Counted from the stretch's first letter, positions 1 to 5,010 are shown. The stretch is 5,010 nucleotides of DNA from Candidatus Bathyarchaeota archaeon (GCA_021162225.1 JAGGZB010000110.1:1-5010), one strand, 5' to 3'. Notes: generated from the letters alone by a model not told the origin. Translations and numbers: made by a program.

Positions 1-4
1 GAAC

Positions 5-44
5 AAAAATATAATATCAAAAATTATATTCTTTCTAGATTTTT
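5..44 (+). promoter_or_regulatory. Candidate archaeal promoter of the GH3-like gene
   Basis: The first 44 bases are almost pure A/T and hold two TATA-like stretches, ATATAATAT at 9-17 (with an A-run before it that could be a BRE) and AATTATATT at 22-30. The first would place the transcript start near 36-40, leaving a short leader with the ribosome binding site. The second would give a nearly leaderless transcript. The sequence alone does not decide between them, and anything further upstream is outside the window. Confidence 0.4.
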
Positions 45-51
45 GAGTGAT
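45..51 (+). promoter_or_regulatory. Ribosome binding site of the GH3-like gene
   Basis: GAGTGAT resembles the archaeal anti-16S consensus GGAGGTGAT and ends 5 bases before the ATG at 57. The TGA at 48-50 is in frame with the gene, so the ATG at 57 is the first possible start after an in-frame stop. The ATG at 50-52 is in another frame and does not read into the gene. Confidence 0.5.
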
Positions 52-56
52 GGCAA

Positions 57-1685
57 ATGAAGGGCGTCGACCTCTGGAAGAAGTACTGCAGCTTTTATGA
101 AAAGGATTTTTCAGAGCATGTAGAGTATAGCAAGACTAGAATGAAGCGATACTTCGAAAAGTGGAGAAGAACGGATCTTGCGAAGATTTTATGCCAGAAG
201 AGACCGGGAGACTTCCGAGAAGTTCCACTGACGAGATACGACGACTATCCTATGCTTAAAGAGTTTGGGCAGAAGGTGTTGGAGGCTTCTAAAAAAACGC
301 CTAGGAAACCTGGTGAGCTCTTCAAGGAATATTATGATCGTATCGGCCGAAAGTTTGGATTAGCTCTCAACAAGTACATGGCTGAGCCATTCTATTTATG
401 CATGAGGACTACTGGAACAACCGGGTCTGGAAAATGGATAGTTCATGGAGAAACTTTTTGGAAGAACTTTGTGGAGTCTTCGGTGGCTGTAGCCATTCTT
501 TCAGCTAGTGATAGCTGGGGAGAAACGAAGGTAAGAGCTGGAGATAAAGCTCTAAATCTATGTTCTCCGATACCGCTGATTTCCGGATGGGGAGCATGGG
601 CCACAAAAACAGTATTCAAGCTTGTTCCACCGATAAAGGTTGCAGATAACCTGGACGTAAAAGAAAAATTCAATTTCCTATTGAAGGTAATTGAGAAAGG
701 TGAGAAAATCTCTCTAGGCGGCGGTATAGGTTCATTGTTTTATATGATATGTAAATACTTCCTTGACCCGGAAGAATTTTATAGAGAATACTATTACTCT
801 CTAGGCCCCGGCTTAAAAAAGATACTTCTTTATCTAAAGATATTAGAATGTAAGTTAAGCAGTGCGAAAAAGAAGAGAATAACTGATATATTGCCATTAA
901 AGGGAGTGCTTGTAGCCGGCGCGGAATCAAAGCTTTATCTTGAATTCTTTAAGGAAGAGCTCGGCTTAGAGCCATTACATATTTATGGCTCAACTGAGGC
1001 TGGGCCGATAATGAGGGGAGATCCAGATAGAAAGACGGATTTGATCCCGGATCTAAGAACGTGTTACTTGGAGTTCCAAATGGAAAGCGGAGAGGTAAAG
1101 GAGATAGATGAATTAAAGAAGGGAGAAGTCTACAATGTGACAGTGACTACTTATGGCTCTATCCTCTTCAGATACGTTATGGATGACCTGGTTAGAGTCG
1201 TCGACTTCAGAGATGACGGTATGCCAATTTTTTCATTCGAGGGGAGAAAGAAGACGGTGCTAAAACTTTACGGTCGTTATGTTATAACTCCAAGGGTTAT
1301 TGTAGATGCCCTCTATGACGCTGGCTTAAGATCCTCCGATAAATGGGCTGTAACGAAGATCATGAAGCCTAAGGAGCGTCTTTGCTTCCTTATGGAGAAG
1401 ACCTGGCCATATTCTGAACGTGAAGCTGAAAAGATAATATTTAAGTCTCTAATGAAGATTGACGAAACCATACCGCAGCGAGGCGATACTCTGAAAAACT
1501 TTCTCTCAGACTTCAGAATAAAAGACCCATCTGAGGTGGTTAAGGTCATGTATTTGAAGCCCGGAGCTTTCTTGAGGTACTCGATGATTAAGGCTAAGGA
1601 GGGCGCTCCAATCGGACAATATAAACCTCCGAAGATAATACCTCCAGAGAGGCATGATATATATGAGACTCTTATCAGCGCGTAA
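57..1685 (+). CDS. GH3-like acyl-adenylate-forming enzyme (acyl acid-amido synthetase family)
   Basis: This is a complete 542-residue member of the ANL (acyl/aryl adenylate-forming) superfamily, closest by eye to the GH3 family. Known GH3 enzymes activate a carboxylic acid with ATP to acyl-AMP and then usually pass it to an amino acid to make an amide. Visible motifs, in order: the nucleotide-binding loop TTGTTGSGK at residues 118-126; YGSTEAG at 310-316, the adenine/acyl-AMP motif; FRYVMDDLVRV near 371-381, where D377 aligns with the ribose-binding Asp of the GH3 'RxGD' motif; FEGRKK with R397 before the hinge; and the C-terminal GAPIGQYKPPK at 516-526, which matches the GASINQYKxPR signature near the end of plant GH3 proteins. 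The length suits bacterial and archaeal GH3 proteins. There is no signal peptide or clear membrane segment, so it is probably cytosolic. It is transcribed alone and convergently with the minus-strand operon. A PaaK-type acyl-CoA ligase is the alternative, but the C-terminus argues for GH3. The substrate is unknown. Confidence 0.8.
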   Translation: MKGVDLWKKYCSFYEKDFSEHVEYSKTRMKRYFEKWRRTDLAKILCQKRPGDFREVPLTRYDDYPMLKEFGQKVLEASKKTPRKPGELFKEYYDRIGRKFGLALNKYMAEPFYLCMRTTGTTGSGKWIVHGETFWKNFVESSVAVAILSASDSWGETKVRAGDKALNLCSPIPLISGWGAWATKTVFKLVPPIKVADNLDVKEKFNFLLKVIEKGEKISLGGGIGSLFYMICKYFLDPEEFYREYYYSLGPGLKKILLYLKILECKLSSAKKKRITDILPLKGVLVAGAESKLYLEFFKEELGLEPLHIYGSTEAGPIMRGDPDRKTDLIPDLRTCYLEFQMESGEVKEIDELKKGEVYNVTVTTYGSILFRYVMDDLVRVVDFRDDGMPIFSFEGRKKTVLKLYGRYVITPRVIVDALYDAGLRSSDKWAVTKIMKPKERLCFLMEKTWPYSEREAEKIIFKSLMKIDETIPQRGDTLKNFLSDFRIKDPSEVVKVMYLKPGAFLRYSMIKAKEGAPIGQYKPPKIIPPERHDIYETLISA

Positions 1686-1699
1686 ATTTTTATAAAAAT
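1686..1699. terminator. Bidirectional palindromic terminator between convergent genes
   Basis: ATTTTTATAAAAAT is a perfect 14-base palindrome filling the whole gap between the TAA of the GH3-like gene (1683-1685) and the TAG of the minus-strand membrane protein (1700-1702). It gives a five-T run on each strand (plus 1687-1691; minus, opposite 1694-1698). Archaeal RNA polymerase stops at T-runs without needing a strong hairpin, so one element can serve both transcripts. The function is inferred; the symmetry and position are seen directly. Confidence 0.6.
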
Positions 1700-2098
1700 C
1701 TAGAATTGGGACCATTTTAGTCTTAAAATCTCACCCCTAATTCTAGAGCTTAGGTCCTCCACGGCTAAGGTTAAAGAGAGAAATATGGCCAAGATGTACA
1801 GAATAATGGTTGCTGTGCGTAGAGAAGTCGGCGGCAAGAATCCTTCAAGCTCGATTGCTACTCTAAGAAGGGACACTCCACTCAATAATGTATAGGCTAT
1901 ATAATTGTCGATTATTAGTAGGATTATTGGCACCATAATGTAAGCTAGAAGAATGGATAGTGGTATCCATGGCATAGGCTTTACTATGAATTCATATGTT
2001 GGAGAATCTGCTTTCATAAGAGGAGAGAGTTCTCCGTAAGTGATTAAGCTAAGACTAGCTATGAAGATCTTAGCAGCGATGATTTTATAATCATTCAT
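1700..2098 (-). CDS. Small multi-pass membrane protein, last gene of the response-regulator operon
   Basis: I do not recognise the family of this 132-residue protein. It is strongly hydrophobic, with likely membrane segments at about residues 6-22, 45-63, 66-82 and 94-113. The first is the weakest. An acidic/polar stretch (29-37) follows the first segment, D64 and N65 sit between the second and third, and the C-terminal tail (114-132) is charged and rich in Arg/Lys, probably cytoplasmic. The ATG at 2098 lies inside the 3' end of the preceding gene (8-base overlap, ATGAATGA) and has a good GGTGAG ribosome binding site 5 bases upstream, so the start is well supported. The overlap suggests translational coupling to the helical protein and, through it, to the receiver. 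A role as membrane target or sensor of that pathway is inference from position. No enzyme or transporter motif is visible. Confidence 0.7.
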   Translation of the reverse strand: MNDYKIIAAKIFIASLSLITYGELSPLMKADSPTYEFIVKPMPWIPLSILLAYIMVPIILLIIDNYIAYTLLSGVSLLRVAIELEGFLPPTSLRTATIILYILAIFLSLTLAVEDLSSRIRGEILRLKWSQF

Positions 2099-2396
2099 TC
2101 GCTCTCACCTTAACTAGTCTTAAATCATTGACTGACTCAACGAAGTTCTTTTCTCTCCTTTTCAATTTAATCCCTATTTTAGAGTAGAGAGTTTCCAGTA
2201 TTAGATCCTCAATTATTACAGCTCCTGATCCCAAGATTTTAGGTAGCGTCTCATCAAAGAGCCTTAATCTTTCATCTATACTTAAGTGATTGTATTCGTC
2301 AAAGTAGCTGAGCAACATATCAGCTACTTCATCGTCGAACACGTTTCTAATAACCTCATTTACAGTTTCTAAGATTAATTTCTCAAGTTTCAGCAT
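2091..2396 (-). CDS. Small helical protein resembling the NitrOD5 output domain
   Basis: This 101-residue protein appears to be all helical and soluble. Its middle, with LSIDERLRLFDETLPKILG followed by SGAVIIEDLILETLYSKIGI (about residues 38-76), resembles the pattern of the NitrOD5 domain, an archaeal helical domain found after receiver domains or as a stand-alone protein in two-component contexts: an acidic helix, an 'ILGSGA' turn, then a helix ending in 'LYSKIGI'. The assignment is from memory of the family pattern and needs a profile search. The C-terminal 25 residues are basic and charged. Its ATG overlaps the receiver stop by one base (TAATG), with a weak GGCGGA site 5 bases upstream, and its stop overlaps the membrane gene by 8 bases. 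It is therefore probably translated together with both, and may be the output partner of the receiver split off as its own protein. Confidence 0.7.
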   Translation of the reverse strand: MLKLEKLILETVNEVIRNVFDDEVADMLLSYFDEYNHLSIDERLRLFDETLPKILGSGAVIIEDLILETLYSKIGIKLKRREKNFVESVNDLRLVKVRANE

Positions 2397-2845
2397 TACA
2401 GTCCGCCGTGCCTAAGTTTTCGAATACGGGTTTCTATCCACTTCTTTACTTTTTCTTCAGTCATCTTCTCCATGTTTCTCTGTTCATCAAGCTTCTGCTT
2501 CACTACGTCTAGAAGTTTCTGTACGCTCACTGGCTTGATGAGATATGCATCCGCTCCGAAGTTGAGAGACTTAATGGCGTTCTCTAGGTCAGGATAGCCT
2601 GTTACCATTATCTTTATCATTTCTGGAAAAGTTTCATGCATCTTTCTCAATAGTTCTGTACCTTCTATATCTGGAAGCTTAATATCTAACAATACAAGAT
2701 TGTAGAAGTTTCTTCTAGCCTTCTCTATGGCTTCAAGTCCGGTTCTCGCGATGTCGGTTTCGTATCCTTCAAGCCTTAATATTCTTTCTAAATTTCTGAG
2801 GATATCCTCGTCGTCATCTACGATTAATAAACGGTCTCTGCTCAA
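2396..2845 (-). CDS. Receiver-only response regulator (CheY-like)
   Basis: This 149-residue protein has one complete receiver domain at about residues 4-122. All the key residues are present: the acidic Mg-binding pair D10/D11 in 'LLIVDDDED', the phospho-acceptor D54 in 'LLDIKLPDIEG', the switch Thr T82 in 'VTGY', Y101, and the Lys-Pro pair K104/P105. It should therefore accept phosphate from a histidine kinase, but no kinase lies in the window. No DNA-binding or enzymatic domain follows; the last 27 residues form a short helix rich in Lys and Arg. The start is TTG: no ATG or GTG occurs between it and the upstream in-frame stop at 2870-2872, and GGTGAG sits 6 bases before it. It is the first gene of the overlapping three-gene unit, so signal output by protein-protein contact with the next gene's product is the simplest inference. 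Confidence 0.9.
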   Translation of the reverse strand: MSRDRLLIVDDDEDILRNLERILRLEGYETDIARTGLEAIEKARRNFYNLVLLDIKLPDIEGTELLRKMHETFPEMIKIMVTGYPDLENAIKSLNFGADAYLIKPVSVQKLLDVVKQKLDEQRNMEKMTEEKVKKWIETRIRKLRHGGL

Positions 2846-2851
2846 CGGCTT

Positions 2852-2857
2852 CTCACC
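2852..2857 (-). promoter_or_regulatory. Ribosome binding site fixing the TTG start of the receiver gene
   Basis: On the minus strand GGTGAG lies 6 bases before the TTG at 2845. The same hexamer occurs 5 bases before the membrane protein gene at 2104-2109. This supports TTG as the real start; the next in-frame Met is residue 69, inside the receiver domain. Confidence 0.6.
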
Positions 2858-2908
2858 GGTGATTCTATTTTACCTATCAATCAAGCGATAACTCGTATGA
2901 AACTTGAA

Positions 2909-2916
2909 ATAATATA
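2909..2916 (-). promoter_or_regulatory. Candidate TATA box of the three-gene signalling operon
   Basis: TATATTAT on the minus strand lies about 64 bases before the TTG start, which would put transcription near 2885 and leave a leader of roughly 40 bases. The surroundings are AT-rich and the BRE is not convincing, so this is only the best candidate in the gap. Confidence 0.3.
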
Positions 2917-2966
2917 GAAGTTGTGAATTAGATGTACATATTTGAAGATAGTACTCATCTTATCTG

Positions 2967-2978
2967 AAAGATATCTTT
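2967..2978. repeat. 12-base perfect palindrome, possible operator
   Basis: AAAGATATCTTT is perfectly symmetric. Its surroundings, TGAAAGATATCTTTTCA, extend the symmetry imperfectly, with one A missing on one side. It lies about 50 bases upstream of the candidate TATA box of the receiver operon. A dimeric regulator such as the neighbouring winged-helix protein could bind it, but AT-rich DNA yields such palindromes by chance, and the other half of the gap shows nothing else I can name. Confidence 0.2.
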
Positions 2979-3016
2979 TCATAAAATCAATTCTCCCAGC
3001 GGATTACCGAGTGTTC

Positions 3017-3032
3017 CAAAAATTCTTTTTTG
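3017..3032 (-). terminator. Candidate T-rich terminator of the winged-helix regulator gene
   Basis: Nine bases after the stop codon the minus strand reads CAAAAAAGAATTTTTG, a 6-base inverted repeat around a 4-base loop whose second arm is a five-T run. Archaeal termination at T-runs makes this a reasonable end for the regulator transcript, separating it from the receiver operon downstream. Confidence 0.35.
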
Positions 3033-3040
3033 CAATAACA

Positions 3041-3979
3041 TTACTGTCTGGATTCTCCATCTTTCCATAACTCATTAAATGCCTCTGAAAGTTTTCTTGA
3101 TAATTTTTTGTTGTGAAATGCAAATGCAAAAGAGTATTCCCTGTTTATCGGAGTTAAAACCTCAATTAAGGAGTATTCTTCGTCAACTACTAGGAACGAC
3201 TGGGGCAAGTTTGCATATTTTATTTCAAAGAGTGAAGACTTCAAGATGTTAGATAGGTCTCCTGGTATTTCGTTGCTGGCAAGCAGGAAATTTAAGAATG
3301 ATTGAGATAAACGGGAAATTTTCAGTTCCTTATCAAGCAAGCAACACACTTTAACTCTTCTCTGAGCTGCTGCTAGGCAAGCCTCTATCAAGCGTATGTC
3401 GTAGTGTTTACATGAAAATAGAATCTCCTTTTTTGACTTGTTTATCTGCCATATTGCTTCTTGAACAGTTTTTTCCCATTTATCTATTACCTTCGTAGAT
3501 CCGAAAATGTCAGTTAAGTATCCACTTGGTATTAGCTCTACATCTTTAAGTATCACCCTGATGATTTCTTCAGCCTCCTCTGCGGATAGATTCTTCACCT
3601 TCAATATCCTATCAATCAAGCTTAGTTTATCCTCGTATTCCACAGCATTTCTTAATACTTCTATTAGACTATAGAATATTTTTCCAAGAGTTGTATGAGT
3701 ATATCTGCCATCTTCTTTCTCAATTAATCCGGCATCTATAAGCCTCTTAAGATTTGTATAGTATCTCTTTTGAGTTAAGTCCAACTTTTTTATGGTTTGT
3801 GTGGAGCTCTCTATTCCATCTTTTGCTACATAAAAAATCTTTAGTGCATCCACACTGGAAACAGCGGAGAGAATTTCTTCAACACTCCTGAAGATGTACT
3901 CTCGGGATTCTTCCTCGTGAATCTGCACAAGGTAAGATGGAGGGCTCATGGATGATTTCCTTCCAATTATCTGCTTCAT
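3041..3979 (-). CDS. Winged-helix transcriptional regulator with PLD-like C-terminal domain
   Basis: This 312-residue protein has two parts. Residues about 35-105 form an ArsR/TrmB-type winged helix: a helix at 42-52, the recognition region 'LDLTQKRYYTNLKRLIDAGLI' at about 66-86, then a wing with 'KEDGRYTHTTLGK'. Residues about 165-308 look like the PLD-like fold of archaeal regulators: 'SKKEILFSCKHYDIRLIEA', 'AAQRRVKVCCLLDKE', 'FLVVDEEYSLIEV' and a closing helix ending in 'FNELWKDG'. The catalytic HKD motif of true phospholipase D is absent, so this half probably senses a ligand or dimerises. Four Cys cluster at 190, 201, 212 and 213. The ATG at 3979 has AGGAG 11 bases upstream, a long spacing; the ATG at 3949 (Met11) with GGAAGG 9 bases upstream is a credible alternative. 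It is a single gene between gaps of 195 and 184 bases. Its targets are unknown; autoregulation or control of the receiver operon is possible. Confidence 0.8.
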   Translation of the reverse strand: MKQIIGRKSSMSPPSYLVQIHEEESREYIFRSVEEILSAVSSVDALKIFYVAKDGIESSTQTIKKLDLTQKRYYTNLKRLIDAGLIEKEDGRYTHTTLGKIFYSLIEVLRNAVEYEDKLSLIDRILKVKNLSAEEAEEIIRVILKDVELIPSGYLTDIFGSTKVIDKWEKTVQEAIWQINKSKKEILFSCKHYDIRLIEACLAAAQRRVKVCCLLDKELKISRLSQSFLNFLLASNEIPGDLSNILKSSLFEIKYANLPQSFLVVDEEYSLIEVLTPINREYSFAFAFHNKKLSRKLSEAFNELWKDGESRQ

Positions 3980-4016
3980 TTTCTATTATGCTCCTAGAGC
4001 CCGCTAGATATGGACG

Positions 4017-4024
4017 ATTTTATC
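4017..4024 (-). promoter_or_regulatory. Candidate proximal TATA box of the winged-helix regulator
   Basis: GATAAAAT on the minus strand lies 38 bases before the ATG at 3979, so transcription could begin near 3994 with a leader of about 15 bases. That would leave the AGGAG at 3991-3995 at the very 5' end of the transcript. This weakens the call or favours the internal start at 3949. Confidence 0.25.
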
Positions 4025-4100
4025 TCGTTGGTTTCTCATTTCATTCCGGCTACTGAATTAACTCTGCCCTTTCAGACTGTCCAACTCAAGTTTAAGCACG

Positions 4101-4112
4101 TATATATAAAAA
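4101..4112 (-). promoter_or_regulatory. Strong TATA-like stretch and T-run between S6e and the regulator
   Basis: The minus strand reads TTTTTATATATA. It could be a distal promoter of the regulator gene (start near 4080, leader about 100 bases), or its five-T run could end the S6e transcript about 50 bases after the stop. The plus-strand reading, TATATATAAAAA, is also TATA-like, but no plus-strand gene follows. Direction and role are not settled by sequence. Confidence 0.3.
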
Positions 4113-4131
4113 GAGTTAGAAGATTTTTTTC

Positions 4132-4157
4132 ATATTTCAAATACATATATGAAATAT
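4132..4157. repeat. Inverted repeat just downstream of S6e
   Basis: ATATTTCA (4132-4139) and TGAAATAT (4150-4157) form 8-base arms around a 10-base spacer, starting 6 bases after the S6e stop codon. On the minus strand the hairpin is followed by A's, not T's, so it is not a classic intrinsic terminator. It could stabilise the 3' end or be an operator. AT-rich arms make chance possible. Confidence 0.3.
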
Positions 4158-4163
4158 AAGAAA

Positions 4164-4544
4164 TTATCCTGTTTTCTTCTGCTTTTTCTTTTCCGAAGGC
4201 TTCTCGATAATCTTCATGTTAATCTGCGCAGTATCTTCTGTGATGGTGTTTCCTCTGACTGTTTTTCTTATTCTCTTTCCTTTTCCCTTAGGTTTGTAAC
4301 CTACGCCCCCACTAACTAGTATTCTGGTTTTAATTCCACCGTGGATGTCAGGTCGCATTGGAAATCCTGAACTATCAGTCCCTCCTGTTATGAGAACCTT
4401 ATGTCCCGTAAGCCCAACAACTGCACCGTCTAAAACGTCGCCGATCTTCTTTCCGATCAGTGGGACGGCACGATCTCCTTCAAGATCTATGCTCTTCGCC
4501 TTTCCAGTTTCCGGATCGGAGATTACAACCTTAAACTTAGCCAT
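4164..4544 (-). CDS. rps6e: 30S ribosomal protein S6e
   Basis: This complete 126-residue protein is a clear match to archaeal S6e, a small-subunit ribosomal protein shared with eukaryotes. It begins MAKFKVVISDPETGKAKS and carries the family core 'GKKIGDVLDGAVVGLTGHKV', 'ITGGTDSSGFPMRPDIHGG', 'VSGGVGYKPKGKGKRIRKT' and 'VRGNTITEDTAQINMKI', then a Lys-rich tail. The length is usual for archaea, which lack the long phosphorylated C-terminal tail of eukaryotic S6. The ATG at 4544 has AGAGG 9 bases upstream (minus-strand read of 4554-4558). A good TATA box at 4595-4604 gives it its own promoter. In many archaea S6e sits next to the initiation factor aIF2 gamma; here the following gene on the same strand is a transcriptional regulator, so that linkage is not seen on this side. 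Confidence 0.97.
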   Translation of the reverse strand: MAKFKVVISDPETGKAKSIDLEGDRAVPLIGKKIGDVLDGAVVGLTGHKVLITGGTDSSGFPMRPDIHGGIKTRILVSGGVGYKPKGKGKRIRKTVRGNTITEDTAQINMKIIEKPSEKKKQKKTG

Positions 4545-4577
4545 GGCCCTTTTCCTCTGTCGCTAGAGATTTTGAGA

Positions 4578-5010
4578 TTATGAAATAGTACACCATTTTA
4601 TAAGCATTCGCATTTTAATAATGCCCAGTAAGCATACAGGCGCAAAGATCGGTGGAGTGAGTCTCCCTTTTTCAGATTCTTTGCGTTTCTCCTCGGTCAT
4701 CACGTCGTGTTCGTAGATTCTAAAATTGTTTGAGAGAAGAAATTCTCGGTATTTTCTCGAGGAAGCGATATAATCAGTTTTTGTAAGGTTTTCGTACTGG
4801 ATGGTTAAGTGAGTAATTAATGCCGCTTCTCTTATAGCGCTTAAGGGGTTACCTTGATTACTACATGTCAGATCTACTGGTAGCCATCCCCAAGGAGGAA
4901 CGTAAACCACTGCCCATCCGTGCCAGCCTATTCTTGTTAGTCTTAGCACCAAATGGCCTCCCCAATAGGATCTCTCTAAGTCTCGTTGAGGAATATAAAT
5001 ACATCCGAGC
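4578..5010 (-). CDS. Transglutaminase-like (papain-fold) protein, C-terminal part only
   Basis: The reading frame is open from the right edge of the window to a TAA at 4578-4580, so the gene starts outside and only about 144 C-terminal residues are visible. It can be read upstream of the TTG at 4952 through '...DLERSYWGGHLVLRL...', so that TTG is not the real start. The stretch GWHGWAVVYVPPWGWLPVDL matches the His-Asp half of the transglutaminase-core motif, usually HAWVEVYVPGxGWVPVDPT. The catalytic His is encoded at 4920-4922 and the Asp at 4872-4874, with the usual 16-residue spacing. The catalytic Cys must lie beyond the edge. Archaeal members are often proteases or peptidases of unknown target, not cross-linking enzymes. 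After the domain comes a charged stretch (EEKRKESEKGR) and a hydrophobic end with about 12 nonpolar residues, which might be a short membrane anchor. S6e follows 33 bases downstream. Confidence 0.75.
   Translation of the reverse strand, partial: LGCIYIPQRDLERSYWGGHLVLRLTRIGWHGWAVVYVPPWGWLPVDLTCSNQGNPLSAIREAALITHLTIQYENLTKTDYIASSRKYREFLLSNNFRIYEHDVMTEEKRKESEKGRLTPPIFAPVCLLGIIKMRMLIKWCTIS
4595..4604 (-). promoter_or_regulatory. Promoter of S6e, inside the 3' end of the upstream gene
   Basis: The minus strand reads CTTATAAAAT, a good archaeal TATA box, with GCGAATG just before it as a possible BRE. Transcription would start near 4573, just past the stop codon of the transglutaminase-like gene, giving a leader of about 30 bases that contains the AGAGG site. 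The box lies within the last codons of the upstream gene. Confidence 0.55.

Noticed and set aside
443..930. Two open frames on the minus strand inside the GH3-like gene (443-673 and 670-930)
   Set aside because: They lie wholly opposite a well-supported coding region with conserved motifs, and their translations show no recognisable domain.
33..1705. 12-base inverted repeats TTCTAGATTTTT (33-44) and AAAAATCTAGAA (1694-1705) flanking the GH3-like gene
   Set aside because: This could suggest a mobile unit, but a 12-base match is expected about once by chance in AT-rich DNA of this length. There is no transposase or target duplication, and each copy is explained by a leader or a terminator.
1313..1715. 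Two overlapping minus-strand open frames at the 3' end of the GH3-like gene
   Set aside because: They oppose the conserved C-terminal GH3 region and run across the terminator; no domain or convincing ribosome binding site is seen.
2846..3040. Possible small RNA (tRNA or box C/D type) in the gap
   Set aside because: I could not find a cloverleaf, a TGATGA box C paired with CTGA box D, or other RNA hallmarks; only promoter- and terminator-like elements are visible.
4000..4060. Tiny open frame (about 11 codons) in the possible leader of the winged-helix regulator
   Set aside because: It is too short to support, has no clear ribosome binding site, and lies in the leader only if the distal promoter is used.
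4345..4566. Plus-strand open frame opposite S6e
   Set aside because: It is the antisense of a highly conserved ribosomal protein gene, and its Pro/Ser-rich translation is typical of a shadow frame.
4578..4660. Frameshift at the end of the transglutaminase-like gene, suggested by its odd hydrophobic tail
   Set aside because: Neither alternative frame gives a longer or more convincing ending; both stop within about the same distance.

Overview
The window looks archaeal. The strongest marker is a complete ribosomal protein S6e (4164-4544, minus), a family found in archaea and eukaryotes but not bacteria. AT-rich TATA-like promoters, short leaders, GGTGAG-type ribosome binding sites, T-rich terminators and a winged-helix/PLD-like regulator agree with this. 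The gene set (a GH3-type adenylating enzyme, a receiver followed by a small helical protein resembling the NitrOD5 output domain, a transglutaminase-like protein) recalls the Bathyarchaeia/Thaumarchaeota side of the Thermoproteota. That placement is inference from family resemblance only.

Layout: (1) 1-1685, plus strand: an AT-rich promoter and one complete gene for a GH3-like acyl-adenylate-forming enzyme. (2) 1686-1699: a perfect 14-base palindrome that fills the gap between two convergent stop codons and probably terminates transcription both ways. (3) 1700-2845, minus strand: a compact three-gene unit in the order receiver-only response regulator, 101-residue helical protein, 132-residue multi-pass membrane protein, joined by overlaps of 1 and 8 bases. 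(4) 2846-3040: a 195-base gap with a candidate promoter and a 12-base palindrome. (5) 3041-3979, minus: a winged-helix regulator with a PLD-like sensor domain. (6) 3980-4163: a 184-base AT-rich gap with TATA-like sites and a small inverted repeat. (7) 4164-4544, minus: S6e, with a good promoter buried in the 3' end of the next gene. (8) 4578 to the right edge, minus: the C-terminal part of a transglutaminase-like protein, cut by the window end. No stretch over 300 bases lacks a gene. I saw no tRNA, rRNA, CRISPR array or insertion sequence.

The part most likely to be undescribed is the receiver / helical protein / membrane protein unit. Its overlaps suggest the three products are made together, and no histidine kinase or DNA-binding output domain is present in the window. 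A plausible but unproven model is that the phosphorylated receiver acts through the small helical protein on the membrane protein. The GH3-like gene is the other point of interest: it keeps the adenylation motifs and a C-terminal signature like that of plant GH3 enzymes, but its substrates cannot be read from the sequence.
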